From the NCBI RefSeq assembly GCF_022230925.1, contig NZ_JAKKFH010000029.1:1-52660 (forward strand): DNA of 52,660 nucleotides, written 5' to 3'. This DNA is from Micromonospora alfalfae (GTDB taxonomy: Bacteria; Actinomycetota; Actinomycetes; Mycobacteriales; Micromonosporaceae). Both the position numbers and the translations under genes were made by a program. The notes beneath the pieces were generated by a model. The model was given only the letters and a program-made list of their open reading frames with translations, had not been told where the DNA came from and searched no databases. Shown here piece by piece: positions 33,844 to 42,320 of the stretch. How positions within the stretch are numbered: position 1 is the first letter of the stretch; each line of letters begins with the position of its first letter.

Positions 33844-34787
33844 ACACCCTGACCGACCGCTACCTCGCCGCCACCCTGCGCTCGGTGCCCACCCAGCGCC
33901 GCGACGAGATCGCCAGCGAGCTACGCGCCTCGATCGAGGACATGGTCGAGGACCGGACCGGCGGCGGCCAGGACGCCACCGCCGCCGAGCGGGAGGTCCT
34001 CACCGAGCTGGGCAACCCGGATCTGCTGGCCGCCCGGTACGCCGACCGCCGGCTGCAGCTCATCGGCCCCACCTACTACCTGGTCTGGCTGCGGCTGCTG
34101 AAACTGCTGCTCAGCTTCATCCCGGCGCTCGTCGGCACGATCGTCGCGATCGTCGACGTGGCAGACGGCAAGGGCTTCGGAGCCATCGGGCCAGCCATTG
34201 TCGTTGCCATGCAGGTGGCCGTGCAGATCGCCTTCTGGCTAACCCTGACCTTCGCCCTCATCGACCGGTCCCAGACCACGGCCGGCCTGCCCGAATGGAC
34301 AGTCGACCAACTGCCCGACGTCCCCGCACACCGAGGCGTCTCCCTCGCCGACACCATCGCGTCGGTGGCCATGCTGGTGCTGACCATCGGGTACCTGCCC
34401 TTCCAGCACTACCAGTCGTGGGTGCACGAGACCGACGGTAGGAACATCCCGATCCTCGATCCGGCGCTGTGGTCGTTCTGGCTGCCGGCGCTGATGGTGG
34501 TACTGCTGGCCACCGCGGTGTTCGAGATCGTCAAGTACCGGATCGGGCACTGGAGCTGGCGGTTGTTCGGGGTGAAGGCCCTGCTCAGCCTGGCGTTCTC
34601 GCTGCCGCTGACCTGGCTGGCGCTCTCCGACCGGCTGCTCAACCCGGCCCTGGGCGACCGACTGAGCTGGCTGGCGGACGGTGACAACCGGAACACCCTC
34701 GGGGCCGCCATCGCGGTGGGCACGGCCGTGATCCTGGTCTGGGACCTGATCGACACCAGCACCAAGACCCGCCGTCGGACGGCGTGA
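33840..34787 (+). CDS. HAAS / permease-prefix-domain membrane protein
   Basis: The 315-residue protein begins with the HAAS-type helical domain (LTDRYLAATLRSVPTQRRDEI, then ELRASIEDMVEDR and LTELGNPDLLAARYADR, about residues 1-75). About six or seven membrane helices follow. The ATG overlaps the PadR stop (ATGA). Known pattern: such proteins are controlled by the adjoining PadR repressor. The transported or sensed compound is unknown. A 15-bp terminator stem follows. Confidence 0.88.
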   Translation: MNTLTDRYLAATLRSVPTQRRDEIASELRASIEDMVEDRTGGGQDATAAEREVLTELGNPDLLAARYADRRLQLIGPTYYLVWLRLLKLLLSFIPALVGTIVAIVDVADGKGFGAIGPAIVVAMQVAVQIAFWLTLTFALIDRSQTTAGLPEWTVDQLPDVPAHRGVSLADTIASVAMLVLTIGYLPFQHYQSWVHETDGRNIPILDPALWSFWLPALMVVLLATAVFEIVKYRIGHWSWRLFGVKALLSLAFSLPLTWLALSDRLLNPALGDRLSWLADGDNRNTLGAAIAVGTAVILVWDLIDTSTKTRRRTA

Positions 34788-34806
34788 GCTGAAGCGACAC
34801 CCCACC

Positions 34807-34841
34807 CGACGGTCCGGCGCGAACCTCGCGCCGGGCCGTCG
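34807..34841 (+). terminator. Hairpin terminator
   Basis: CGACGGTCCGGCGCG and CGCGCCGGGCCGTCG pair over 15 positions, with one G-T pair, around AACCT. It lies 19 bases after the membrane protein stop and separates the PadR operon from the two-component operon. Confidence 0.85.
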
Positions 34842-34914
34842 CCCGGCCGCCGGGCCCGGTCACGTAGCGCCTCCCGACGAGCGACAGTGCTGGGCGGCGT
34901 GGCATCGTTCCTGG

Positions 34915-36252
34915 ATGACCGTGGCACAGCGTGACGAATGGCGTCGCCCGGGTCCGACGCCGGAGCAGCGCCGCAACGACCTCTGGATCGGCCTCGGGGT
35001 GACCGCGCTGGCGCTGGTGAGCCTCACCCTGGCCCGCAGCACCGGCGCGTTCCTGCTGGGCCCACCGCCGTCCGGGCCGGAGCAGCTGTTCTGGACCGTC
35101 GCGGTGACCCTCCCGCTGATCTGGCGACGACGCTGGCCGACCGCGACCGTGCTGGTCGTCGCGGTGGCGTTCATCGCCGCGCAGGCGCGCTCGGCCCCGG
35201 AGAGCCAGTTCTCCTCCTGGGCCCTGTTCTGCGCCCTCTACACCGTCGGCGCCTGGGGGCAGGACCGCCAACTGTCCCGCCGGCTGCGGATCGGCGTGAT
35301 CGCCACGATGTTCGCCTGGCTCGGGATCTACTACGCGGTGATGATCGACCACATTCCGGCGGATTCCTTCGCCGACGCGGTCGGACCGGTGCCGCCGGTG
35401 CTCGCCGCGATGGTCAATGGCGTGCTGCTCAACGTGCTGGTCTTCGGTTTCGCGTACTTCTTCGGCGAGACCGCGTGGGTGGCCGCGCGCCGCGAGCACG
35501 AGCTGCGCGCGCAGGCCGAGGACCTGCGCCGGTCGCAGGCCGAGGCCCGGGAACGGGCGGTGCTCGGCGAACGGGTCCGGATCGCCCGCGAGCTGCACGA
35601 CGTGGTCGCCCACCACGTTTCGGTGATGGGCGTGCAGGCATCCGCCTGCCGCCGGGTGTTCGACCGCGACCCGGGTAAGGCCCGCACGGCGCTGACCGCC
35701 ATCGAGCAGAGCGCCCGCACCGCCGTCGACGAGCTGCGTCGGATGCTCGGCGTGCTGCGGACCTCCGCCGGCACCGACGCCGCGACGCCGCCGGCCGGCG
35801 GCGTCGAACGGATCGACGAGCTCATCGAGCGGGCTCGGGCCGCCGGGCTGACGGCCACCCTCGGGGTGTACGGCGACCCTGTCGCGTTGCCCGAATCGGT
35901 GTCCCAGACGGCCTACCGGGTGACGCAGGAGGCGGTGACCAACACCCTGAAGCACGCCGAGGCGGCCCTGCTCGACGTGCGGGTCCGGTACCTGGCCCGG
36001 GAGGTGGAGGTCGACGTGACCGACGACGGGCGGGGCGGCGGGCGGGGCGACACCGTCGGATTGGGCCTGATCGGCATGCGCGAACGGGTCACCGCCCACG
36101 ACGGCGACCTGGAGGCCGGGCCACGGGCCGGCGGCGGCTGGCGGGTACGTGCCCGCTTTCCCCTGGCGGCGTCGGCGGACCGACCGGTGGGCCCACAGCG
36201 GGAGCCGAGCGACAGACAGCAGGCGGCAGCCGTCGCGGAGCCGTCGGCATGA
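34915..36252 (+). CDS. NarL-type sensor histidine kinase (HisKA_3)
   Basis: The 445-residue protein has five or six N-terminal membrane helices (about 25-195) and no large external domain. The HisKA_3 motif RIARELHDVVAHHVSVM carries the phospho-acceptor His228. The ATPase part has TQEAVTNTLKHA, DDGRGGG and GLGLIGMRERV. The tail of about 30 residues is Gln/Ala-rich. It overlaps the response regulator gene by four bases and precedes an ABC exporter operon, which the pair probably controls, as in DesK-like and antibiotic-sensing systems. Confidence 0.92.
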   Translation: MTVAQRDEWRRPGPTPEQRRNDLWIGLGVTALALVSLTLARSTGAFLLGPPPSGPEQLFWTVAVTLPLIWRRRWPTATVLVVAVAFIAAQARSAPESQFSSWALFCALYTVGAWGQDRQLSRRLRIGVIATMFAWLGIYYAVMIDHIPADSFADAVGPVPPVLAAMVNGVLLNVLVFGFAYFFGETAWVAARREHELRAQAEDLRRSQAEARERAVLGERVRIARELHDVVAHHVSVMGVQASACRRVFDRDPGKARTALTAIEQSARTAVDELRRMLGVLRTSAGTDAATPPAGGVERIDELIERARAAGLTATLGVYGDPVALPESVSQTAYRVTQEAVTNTLKHAEAALLDVRVRYLAREVEVDVTDDGRGGGRGDTVGLGLIGMRERVTAHDGDLEAGPRAGGGWRVRARFPLAASADRPVGPQREPSDRQQAAAVAEPSA

Positions 36253-36965
36253 GCGCGGCAGCCCAGCAGGCACCCGGCGCCGGTCCGGCGGTCCGGGTGC
36301 TGCTCGCCGACGACCAGCACCTCGTCCGTACCGGCTTCCGGGTCATCCTGGAGGTGGAGGACGACATCGAGGTGGTCGGTGAGGCCGCCGACGGCGAACG
36401 GGCCGTCACCATGACCCGAGCCACCCGCCCCGACGTCGTACTCATGGATGTGGAGATGCCCGGGATGGACGGCCTGGAGGCCACCCGGCAGATCGTCGCC
36501 GACGGCCCCGGGGCGCCCGCGGTGCTGATCCTCACCACCTTCGACCGCGACGACTACCTGTTCGCCGCGCTACGGGCCGGGGCCAGCGGCTTCCTGCTCA
36601 AGAACGGCACGCCGGAGGAGCTGATCGAGGCGATCAGGGTGCTGGCCAGGGGCGACGGCCTGCTGGCCCCGGAAATCACCCGCCGGGTCATCTCCTCCTT
36701 CGCCCGACCCGGCGACCCGTCGGGAACCGCCCACCGGGGTCCGGCCGCCGAGGCCGCGCTGGCCGAGCTGACCCCACGCGAACGGGAGGTGCTGATGCTG
36801 CTCGCCGCCGGGTCGAGCAACGCGGAGATCGCCTCCGCCATCCACCTGGGCGAGGCGACTGTGAAGACGCACGTGAGTCGGGTGCTGGCCAAGCTCGGCC
36901 TGCGCGACCGGGTGCAGGCCGTGGTGTTCGCCTACGAGAACGGTGTGGTCCGCCCCGGCGGGTGA
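36249..36965 (+). CDS. NarL/LuxR-type response regulator
   Basis: The 238-residue protein has a receiver domain with DD at about 22, phospho-acceptor Asp67 (VLMDVEMPGMDG) and LLKNGTPEEL, and a LuxR HTH: LTPREREVLMLLAAGSSNAEIA then LGEATVKTHVSRVLAKL. The ATGA overlap with the kinase gene shows co-translation. The ABC transporter gene follows 79 bases later, with its own leaderless-type promoter. Confidence 0.94.
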   Translation: MSAAAQQAPGAGPAVRVLLADDQHLVRTGFRVILEVEDDIEVVGEAADGERAVTMTRATRPDVVLMDVEMPGMDGLEATRQIVADGPGAPAVLILTTFDRDDYLFAALRAGASGFLLKNGTPEELIEAIRVLARGDGLLAPEITRRVISSFARPGDPSGTAHRGPAAEAALAELTPREREVLMLLAAGSSNAEIASAIHLGEATVKTHVSRVLAKLGLRDRVQAVVFAYENGVVRPGG

Positions 36966-37032
36966 TGGCGTCCGCCGCGAGGTGGACCGCCCGCTCACCC
37001 GCCGGGCGGACGGCGCGGCGGCGTCATCGATC

Positions 37033-37038
37033 TAGCGT
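37033..37038 (+). promoter_or_regulatory. -10 box TAGCGT for a leaderless ABC transporter transcript
   Basis: TAGCGT ends six bases before the GTG at 37045. There is no Shine-Dalgarno sequence. The hexamer is the same as the one upstream of the class V aminotransferase gene. Confidence 0.45.
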
Positions 37039-37044
37039 GAGTGC

Positions 37045-37938
37045 GTGACCAGAACGCTTCGCCTCGACGGCGTCGACCGCAGCTTCGGCGACCGTCAGGT
37101 GCTCAGGAACGTGTCCTTCGAAGTGTCCGCCGGCCGGATGACCGGTTTCGTGGGCGCCAACGGCGCCGGCAAGACCACCACCATGCGGATCATCCTGGGT
37201 GTGCTCGCCCCCGACGCCGGCGAGGTGAGCTGGGGTGGCGCCACGCTGACCCGGCAGGACCGTCGGCGTTTCGGCTACATGCCTGAGGAGCGGGGCCTCT
37301 ACCCCAAGATGACCACCCGCGAGCAGGTGGCCTACCTGGGCCGGCTGCACGGGCTGGACGCCGCCGCGGCACGACGGTCCACCGACGCGCTGCTGGACCG
37401 GGTCGGGCTCGGCGAGCGCGGCGACGACCTGCTGGAGACGCTGTCGTTGGGCAACCAGCAGCGCGCCCAGATCGCCGCCGCGCTGGTGCACGACCCCGAG
37501 GTGCTGGTGCTCGACGAGCCGTTCTCCGGCCTCGACCCGCTGGCCGTGGAGACCGTCGTGGCAGTGCTGCGGGAACGGGCTTCGGCCGGCGCGCCGGTGC
37601 TGTTCTCCAGTCACCAGCTCGACGTCGTGGAACGCCTCTGCGACGACCTGGTGATCATCGGGGACGGGGTGATCCGGGCCGCCGGCAGCCGGCAGCAACT
37701 GCGCGACTCGTACACGGTGCCCCGCTTCGAGCTGGTGGTGGAACACGACGCCGGCTGGGTACGCGACCACCCCGGGGTGACAGTGGTCGAGTTGGACGGC
37801 GCGCGGGTGGTCTTCGACCTGCCGGCCGGCACCGACGAACAGCCAGTGCTGCGGGCCGCCCTCGCGCGCGGCCCGGTCCGCGCCTTCCGCCCGGTCAGCC
37901 CCTCGCTCACCGAGATCTTCCGAGAGGTCACCCAGTGA
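37045..37938 (+). CDS. ABC transporter ATP-binding protein (exporter, NatA/DrrA-like)
   Basis: The 297-residue protein has Walker A GANGAGKTTT, the Q-loop region, the signature LSLGNQQRAQIAAAL (LSLGN in place of LSGGQ), Walker B VLVLDEPFSGLD and the switch His in SSHQLDVVERLCDDL. The C-terminal 75 residues form the extra domain typical of exporters of the Na+/drug/lantibiotic type. Its stop overlaps the permease GTG start by four bases. It is encoded right after a NarL-type two-component system, which points to control by that pair. Confidence 0.93.
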   Translation: MTRTLRLDGVDRSFGDRQVLRNVSFEVSAGRMTGFVGANGAGKTTTMRIILGVLAPDAGEVSWGGATLTRQDRRRFGYMPEERGLYPKMTTREQVAYLGRLHGLDAAAARRSTDALLDRVGLGERGDDLLETLSLGNQQRAQIAAALVHDPEVLVLDEPFSGLDPLAVETVVAVLRERASAGAPVLFSSHQLDVVERLCDDLVIIGDGVIRAAGSRQQLRDSYTVPRFELVVEHDAGWVRDHPGVTVVELDGARVVFDLPAGTDEQPVLRAALARGPVRAFRPVSPSLTEIFREVTQ

Positions 37939-38996
37939 ACGTCACCCAGGCCACCCGGCTGGTCGCCGAACGCGAGATCCGCGTCAAGCTCCGCGACCGC
38001 ACCTTCCTGTTCGGCACGCTGTTCTTCCTGTTGATCGCCGCGGCCGGCACCATCCTGCCGCCGCTGTTCGCCGGCGGACCGTCCACAGTGGCGGTGACCG
38101 AGAGCCTGGCCGCGCCGCTGCGCGCCGCCGGGCTGGAAGTCCGGGTCGTCTCCGATGACCGGGCCGCCGAACAGGCCGTCCGCGACGACGACGCGGACGC
38201 CGCGGTGGTCACCGGACCGGCCGTCCTGGCCATGGACGACGCCCCCGACGACGTGGTGAGGGCCCTGAGCACCCAGCCGACCGTCCGCCTGCTCGACCCG
38301 GACGCGGTCGACCCGGTGGTGGCGTTCCTGGTGCCGTTCGTCTTCGCGTTCGTCTTCTTCATCACCTCGCAGACGTTCGGTGTGCAGATCGCGCAGAGCG
38401 TCATCGAGGAGAAGCAGACCCGGATCGTGGAGATCCTGGTCGCCGCCGTGCCGGTCCGGGCCCTGCTGGCCGGGAAGGTGGTGGCCGGGGCCATCCTGGC
38501 GTTCGCGCAGATCGCCCTGATCGCGCTGGTGGCGGTGCTCGGGCTGCAGATCGGCGACAGCGGAGGTCTGCTCAGCCTGCTCGCCCCGGCGATCGGCTGG
38601 TTCGTGCCGTTCTTCCTGATCGGGTTCGTGCTGCTCGCCGCCATGTGGGCCGCGGCCGGCGCGCTGGCCAACAGGCAGGAGGACATCGCCGCGGTGTCGA
38701 CGCCGGTGCAGCTCGCCGTCATGCTGCCGTTCTTCGCGGTGATCTTTCTGAACGACAACGCCACAGCGATGCGGGTGCTGTCCTACCTGCCGTTCTCGTC
38801 GCCCACGGCCATGCCGCTGCGGCTCTTCACCGGCGACGCGGCCGGCTGGGAGCCGATCGTCTCACTGGTCCTCCTGGTGCTCGCCGCCGGCGCGTTCCTC
38901 CTCGCCGGGGCCCGGGTGTACGAGGGGTCGCTCCTGCGCACCAACGGCCGGACCTCGCTGCGTACCGCCTGGCGGGAGCGGGAGACCATCGGCTGA
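37935..38996 (+). CDS. ABC-2 family transporter permease (NatB-like)
   Basis: The 353-residue protein has one N-terminal helix (LFGTLFFLLIAAAGTILPPLF), an extracytoplasmic domain of about 110 residues and then five helices (about 125-330). The motif VIEEKQTRIVEILVAAV is the conserved ABC-2/NatB element after the second helix. With the ATPase upstream it makes a full exporter, possibly for Na+ or a drug; the substrate is inference. The start is a GTG inside a GTGA overlap. Confidence 0.92.
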   Translation: MNVTQATRLVAEREIRVKLRDRTFLFGTLFFLLIAAAGTILPPLFAGGPSTVAVTESLAAPLRAAGLEVRVVSDDRAAEQAVRDDDADAAVVTGPAVLAMDDAPDDVVRALSTQPTVRLLDPDAVDPVVAFLVPFVFAFVFFITSQTFGVQIAQSVIEEKQTRIVEILVAAVPVRALLAGKVVAGAILAFAQIALIALVAVLGLQIGDSGGLLSLLAPAIGWFVPFFLIGFVLLAAMWAAAGALANRQEDIAAVSTPVQLAVMLPFFAVIFLNDNATAMRVLSYLPFSSPTAMPLRLFTGDAAGWEPIVSLVLLVLAAGAFLLAGARVYEGSLLRTNGRTSLRTAWRERETIG

Positions 38997-39063
38997 GCCA
39001 GCGGTCCGCCCGCACGGGCGTCGGTGTCCTGACCGGATGCCGGCGCCCGCTGCCGTACGGCAC

Positions 39064-39103
39064 TGTTCCGGGCGCTGTTCGGTGGCCCTGAACAGCGCGA
39101 ACA
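39064..39103. promoter_or_regulatory. Four TGTTC half-sites in a nested inverted repeat
   Basis: The inner arms GCGCTGTTC (39072-39080) and GAACAGCGC (39090-39098) are perfect complements with a nine-base spacer. Outer TGTTC (39064-39068) and GAACA (39099-39103) extend the symmetry. The block ends about 70 bases before the ATG of the vanadium-enzyme gene, which is where an operator for it would be. Confidence 0.6.
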
Positions 39104-39174
39104 CTCCTACGTTGAGCCGATCCTCACGGCAACGACCTGGTCGTCGCCGGTTTTCCGGACCGGAAAGGCTCTCG

Positions 39175-40968
39175 ATGTCCCCACCGATCAACGCACGGCA
39201 AATCCGCCGTCTGCTCAGCGCCGTGCTCGCTGTCGCCCTCGCCGGCACCCTCACCGCCCTCGTCCGCCCCGCACCGGCCACCGCCGCCCCGGGCGACCTC
39301 ATCCTCAACGGCACGTTCGACAACGGCAGCACCCAGCCCTGGTGGACCCGGCTCGCCTCGACCAGCACCACTGTCAACGCCGGGCAACTGCGCGTCCGCA
39401 CCAGCGCCACAGTGGGCAAGCCCGTCTGGGAGGACCTCGTCGGTCACTTCGAGTTCGGGGTGACGGCAGCGCAGCCGTACCGGTTGCAGTTCGACGCCGC
39501 GGCCGACGTCAACCGTTCCCTGCGCGTCTCGGTCTCCCGGGCGGACACGCCCTTCACCTCCGCCGTCGACCAGAGCGTCACGCTGACGTCCTCGATGAGC
39601 CGGTACACCTTCGACTTCGTGTCCCCGTTCGGCGACCCGAAGGCGGTGCTGCTGTTCCACTTCGGTGGCCAGGCCGCCACGACGGTCCGGTTGGACAACG
39701 TGTCGCTCACCCCGCTGGCGGTGAACCCGGCCACCGACCCGATCCTGTACTGGAACGGTGTCCTGCTGGCCACCTACAAGGCGCTGGACCTGCCACCCAC
39801 CTCCTCGTCCCGCGAAGCCGCCATCCTGCACGCGTCGATGCACGACGCCGCCGTCTCGGTCACCGGGGTCGGCAACCCCTACCGGGTACGAGTGCCGGTC
39901 AGCTACCCGGGCACCATGGACAACGTCGTCGCGCCGTCACTGCACGCGGCCATCGACCGCGCCGCGTACGACGTGCTGACCGCCCTGTACGGCGGTCAGG
40001 GCCAGTCCTACGCACAGGCCCTCGCCACCGCTGTCGCGCTCCGGCCGTCCGGGGTGAACGCCGCCGAGGTCGCCCGTGGTGACACCGTCGGTGCGGCGGC
40101 GGCCGCCGCCAACCTCCGGGCCCGCGCCAACGACGGCTTCGACAACAACGCGGCCTATCCGGTGCAGGAGAACGTGCCCGGCGCGTGGCGGCCGACAAAC
40201 GGCAAGGCTGCGGTCGGCCCGAACTGGGGACTGGTCACCCCGTTCGCGCTCACCTCTGGCCGGCAGTTCCGGCCCGGCCTGCCAGCCGGCGCCACCGGGT
40301 ACGCCGACCTGCTCAGCAAGCAGGAGTACCGCACCCAGGTGCAGGAGATCCGCGACTACGGCGGTCAGACGTCGACGCTGCGGACCCCCGAGCAGACGCA
40401 GATCGCGTTCTTCTGGGCCAACGACCTGGGCGGCACGTACAAGCCACCGGGTCAACTCTTCTCGCACACCCGGATCGTGTCGGAGCAGCGTCAGCTCGGC
40501 ATCCTGGCCAACGCCCGGCTCTTCGGGCTGGTGGCCCTCGCCCTCGCCGACGCCGCCATCGCCGCCTGGGACGCCAAGTACCAGACGCCCATCGACCTGT
40601 GGCGCCCGGTGACGGCGATCGAGGCGACGGAGGGCCCCGGCTGGCAGCCGCTGTCGAAGACCCGCGAGGGGGTGCCGTACACACCGCCCTTCCCGGCCTA
40701 CATCTCCGGGCACGCCACCTTCGCGGGGGCCTGGTCCGCCGTGATGAAGAGGTTCTTCGGCACCGATGCGATCGCCTTCGACGCCACCACTGACGATCCG
40801 CACGCCGTGGGCGTGGTGCGGCACATGACCGGCTTCGACGATGCCGCCGAGGAGAACGCCCTGAGCCGGATCTACCTCGGCGTGCACTATCGGTTCGACG
40901 CGGACGCCGGGCTCGCCACCGGCCGTTCCGTTGGCGCGTACGTCTTCGCCAACCGCCTGCGACAGTGA
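39175..40968 (+). CDS. Secreted vanadium haloperoxidase / PAP2-type protein with a carbohydrate-binding-like domain
   Basis: The 597-residue protein has a signal peptide cleaved near ATAAPGD (about residue 40). Residues about 42-178 form a jelly-roll CBM4_9-like domain (LILNGTFDNGSTQPWWT opening, VRLDNVSLTPL close). The rest is a vanadium-dependent haloperoxidase / PAP2 fold: AAKY...RPVTAI (Lys, then Arg-Pro with eight residues between, two more than the classical six), FPAYISGHATFAGAW with the acid-base His, and SRIYLGVHYRFDADAG, matching R-x5-H-x3-D with the vanadate His. It acts outside the cell, as a halogenating enzyme or a phosphatase; sequence alone does not decide. GGAAAGG six bases before the ATG fixes the start. 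Confidence 0.85.
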   Translation: MSPPINARQIRRLLSAVLAVALAGTLTALVRPAPATAAPGDLILNGTFDNGSTQPWWTRLASTSTTVNAGQLRVRTSATVGKPVWEDLVGHFEFGVTAAQPYRLQFDAAADVNRSLRVSVSRADTPFTSAVDQSVTLTSSMSRYTFDFVSPFGDPKAVLLFHFGGQAATTVRLDNVSLTPLAVNPATDPILYWNGVLLATYKALDLPPTSSSREAAILHASMHDAAVSVTGVGNPYRVRVPVSYPGTMDNVVAPSLHAAIDRAAYDVLTALYGGQGQSYAQALATAVALRPSGVNAAEVARGDTVGAAAAAANLRARANDGFDNNAAYPVQENVPGAWRPTNGKAAVGPNWGLVTPFALTSGRQFRPGLPAGATGYADLLSKQEYRTQVQEIRDYGGQTSTLRTPEQTQIAFFWANDLGGTYKPPGQLFSHTRIVSEQRQLGILANARLFGLVALALADAAIAAWDAKYQTPIDLWRPVTAIEATEGPGWQPLSKTREGVPYTPPFPAYISGHATFAGAWSAVMKRFFGTDAIAFDATTDDPHAVGVVRHMTGFDDAAEENALSRIYLGVHYRFDADAGLATGRSVGAYVFANRLRQ

Positions 40969-40991
40969 ATCGTCAGTCGGGATAACGGGGG

Positions 40992-41025
40992 GCTCCCCGT
41001 CCGGTCCGTGGACCGGGCGGGGAGC
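40992..41025. terminator. Hairpin terminator between convergent genes
   Basis: GCTCCCCGTCCGGTCC and GGACCGGGCGGGGAGC pair over 16 positions with one G-T pair and a two-base loop. It lies 23 bases after the vanadium-enzyme stop and eight bases from the stop of the HTH gene on the other strand. Confidence 0.8.
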
Positions 41026-41033
41026 GTCACGCG

Positions 41034-42068
41034 TCACCGCAACGCCGCGCAGCTCCAGTGGCCGAAGTCGCCGGTACGAGACCAGACCTCCCGAGCCGTC
41101 CTGATGTTCCACGCAACGTCCAGCGACGTCTGACGGTCGACGCCGAACCGGGACACCTCCGTGTCGCTGAACTGGAACAACCCCCAGCGCCGCGATCCGT
41201 CCTCGACGACCTCCACCCGGTACGGGTCCAAGCCGGACAGGCAGCGCGCCAACTGCACCGCACCGGCCGGGTCCTCCGGGAACGTCCGCCGCAGATGTTT
41301 GCCGATCCGGTCCTCCGACCAGCTCGCGGGAACCTTGCGATCACCCGCCAACTCGTCGAACAACCGCTCGTCCGCTGTGCCACTGACCGGCAGGCCGCCA
41401 AACGCCTGGAACACCATCACCCGGCTGGTGGTGTCCGGGCCGAACCAGCCGTCGACCGGCACTGTGAGTCCGCCGGCCACCAGGTGCTGCTGGAGGTTCA
41501 GCACGCAGGGGCCGTACATGCCCTGGCGCAGCACCTCCGGGCAGCCAGCGGCCGGGGAGCCGTCCATCGCGGCGGGGACGAGAGGTCGCAGCGTCACTGT
41601 CGCCCCGACCGTCAGGACGCCGAGCAGTGCCAGCAGCGCCAGCCGAAGCCAGCGGCGGGCCGGCCAGGGCGCCTCGGGTCGCGGCGGAACCGAGCCGACG
41701 CTCGGGCGGATGTCCGCAGCGGCGGTGGTGGAGGGGCCGGCGGGGGTCCGTTCCGCGTCACTCTCCCCTCGATAGCGCTCGCCGAGACGAGCCTCGAGGT
41801 CCCGCCGTGTCGCCAGCCACCTGTCGACCTGGACCGCCGGGGTGCCGCAGGCGGCCAGCAGCGCTACCACTGTGCGTTCCCGGGGCAGCGTCGTCCGCCC
41901 CAGCATCGTCGCGAGGGTGCTCGGCGGCAGCCAGTGTCCGGCCGCCGAGGCCCGTCGGGCGAGCTCCCGGTAGGTCAGACCGGAACGCCGCCGCACCTCC
42001 CTGAGCAACGCCACGTACTCCCCCGCCGTGGCCGCCTGCGGCACCGGATCCCGGACAGCGTCATCCAT
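41034..42068 (-). CDS. Membrane-spanning HTH protein with external peptidoglycan-binding and lysozyme-like domains
   Basis: The 344-residue protein has a cytoplasmic helix-turn-helix domain of about 80 residues (EYVALLREVRRRSGLTYREL, then STLATMLGRTTLPRERTVVALLAACG). A linker and one membrane helix (WLRLALLALLGVLTVGATVTL, about residues 140-160) follow, then a PG_binding_1 domain (LNLQQHLVAGGLTVPVDGWF, DTTSRVMVFQAFGGLPVSG). The C-terminal 100 residues look lysozyme/SLT-like (WGLFQFSDTEVSRFG, AWNIRTAREVW). GGGGAGA before the ATG fixes the start. It is divergent from a homologous sensor and shares a perfect operator. A cell-wall-sensing one-component regulator is the likely role. Confidence 0.8.
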   Translation of the reverse strand: MDDAVRDPVPQAATAGEYVALLREVRRRSGLTYRELARRASAAGHWLPPSTLATMLGRTTLPRERTVVALLAACGTPAVQVDRWLATRRDLEARLGERYRGESDAERTPAGPSTTAAADIRPSVGSVPPRPEAPWPARRWLRLALLALLGVLTVGATVTLRPLVPAAMDGSPAAGCPEVLRQGMYGPCVLNLQQHLVAGGLTVPVDGWFGPDTTSRVMVFQAFGGLPVSGTADERLFDELAGDRKVPASWSEDRIGKHLRRTFPEDPAGAVQLARCLSGLDPYRVEVVEDGSRRWGLFQFSDTEVSRFGVDRQTSLDVAWNIRTAREVWSRTGDFGHWSCAALR

Positions 42069-42320
42069 CGAATCTCCCCGTGTCGTTCGTGTGGTCGAGC
42101 CCGAACCCGTACCGGCGCGAGCACGTCGGCCGTACACCGGTCAGCGGCGCGGCCATCGAGAAAGACGCTAGGTAACCCGGTCGGCCAGGACAATGCCCGG
42201 CGCGCCGCGCTGGGCTGTCCGGGCAGCTCAGGGCAGCATGTCCGGATCCTGTCCGACCATGTCGGACAGTCGTCGGGACCCGACTTGCCTCCGCGCCCAC
42301 AGTGTTTGGACAATCGGGCG
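42069..42320. promoter_or_regulatory. Shared control region of the two divergent HTH genes
   Basis: This 252-base region holds the perfect palindrome at 42249-42269, several further TGTCC/GGACA half-sites between 42187 and 42315, and GGACAAT twice (near 42188 and 42309), the second just before the plus-strand ATG. The density of half-sites suggests binding by the two HTH proteins themselves. No gene is present. Confidence 0.6.
42249..42269. promoter_or_regulatory. Perfect palindromic operator CTGTCCGAC-N3-GTCGGACAG
   Basis: The 9-base arms are perfect complements separated by CAT. The site is 51 bases upstream of the plus-strand ATG and 180 bases upstream of the minus-strand ATG. Confidence 0.7.

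Noticed and set aside
41058..42320. Long upstream extension of the plus-strand HTH/ricin gene frame
   Set aside because: It runs antisense through the divergent HTH gene and the shared operator; the ATG at 42321 begins at the conserved HTH domain.
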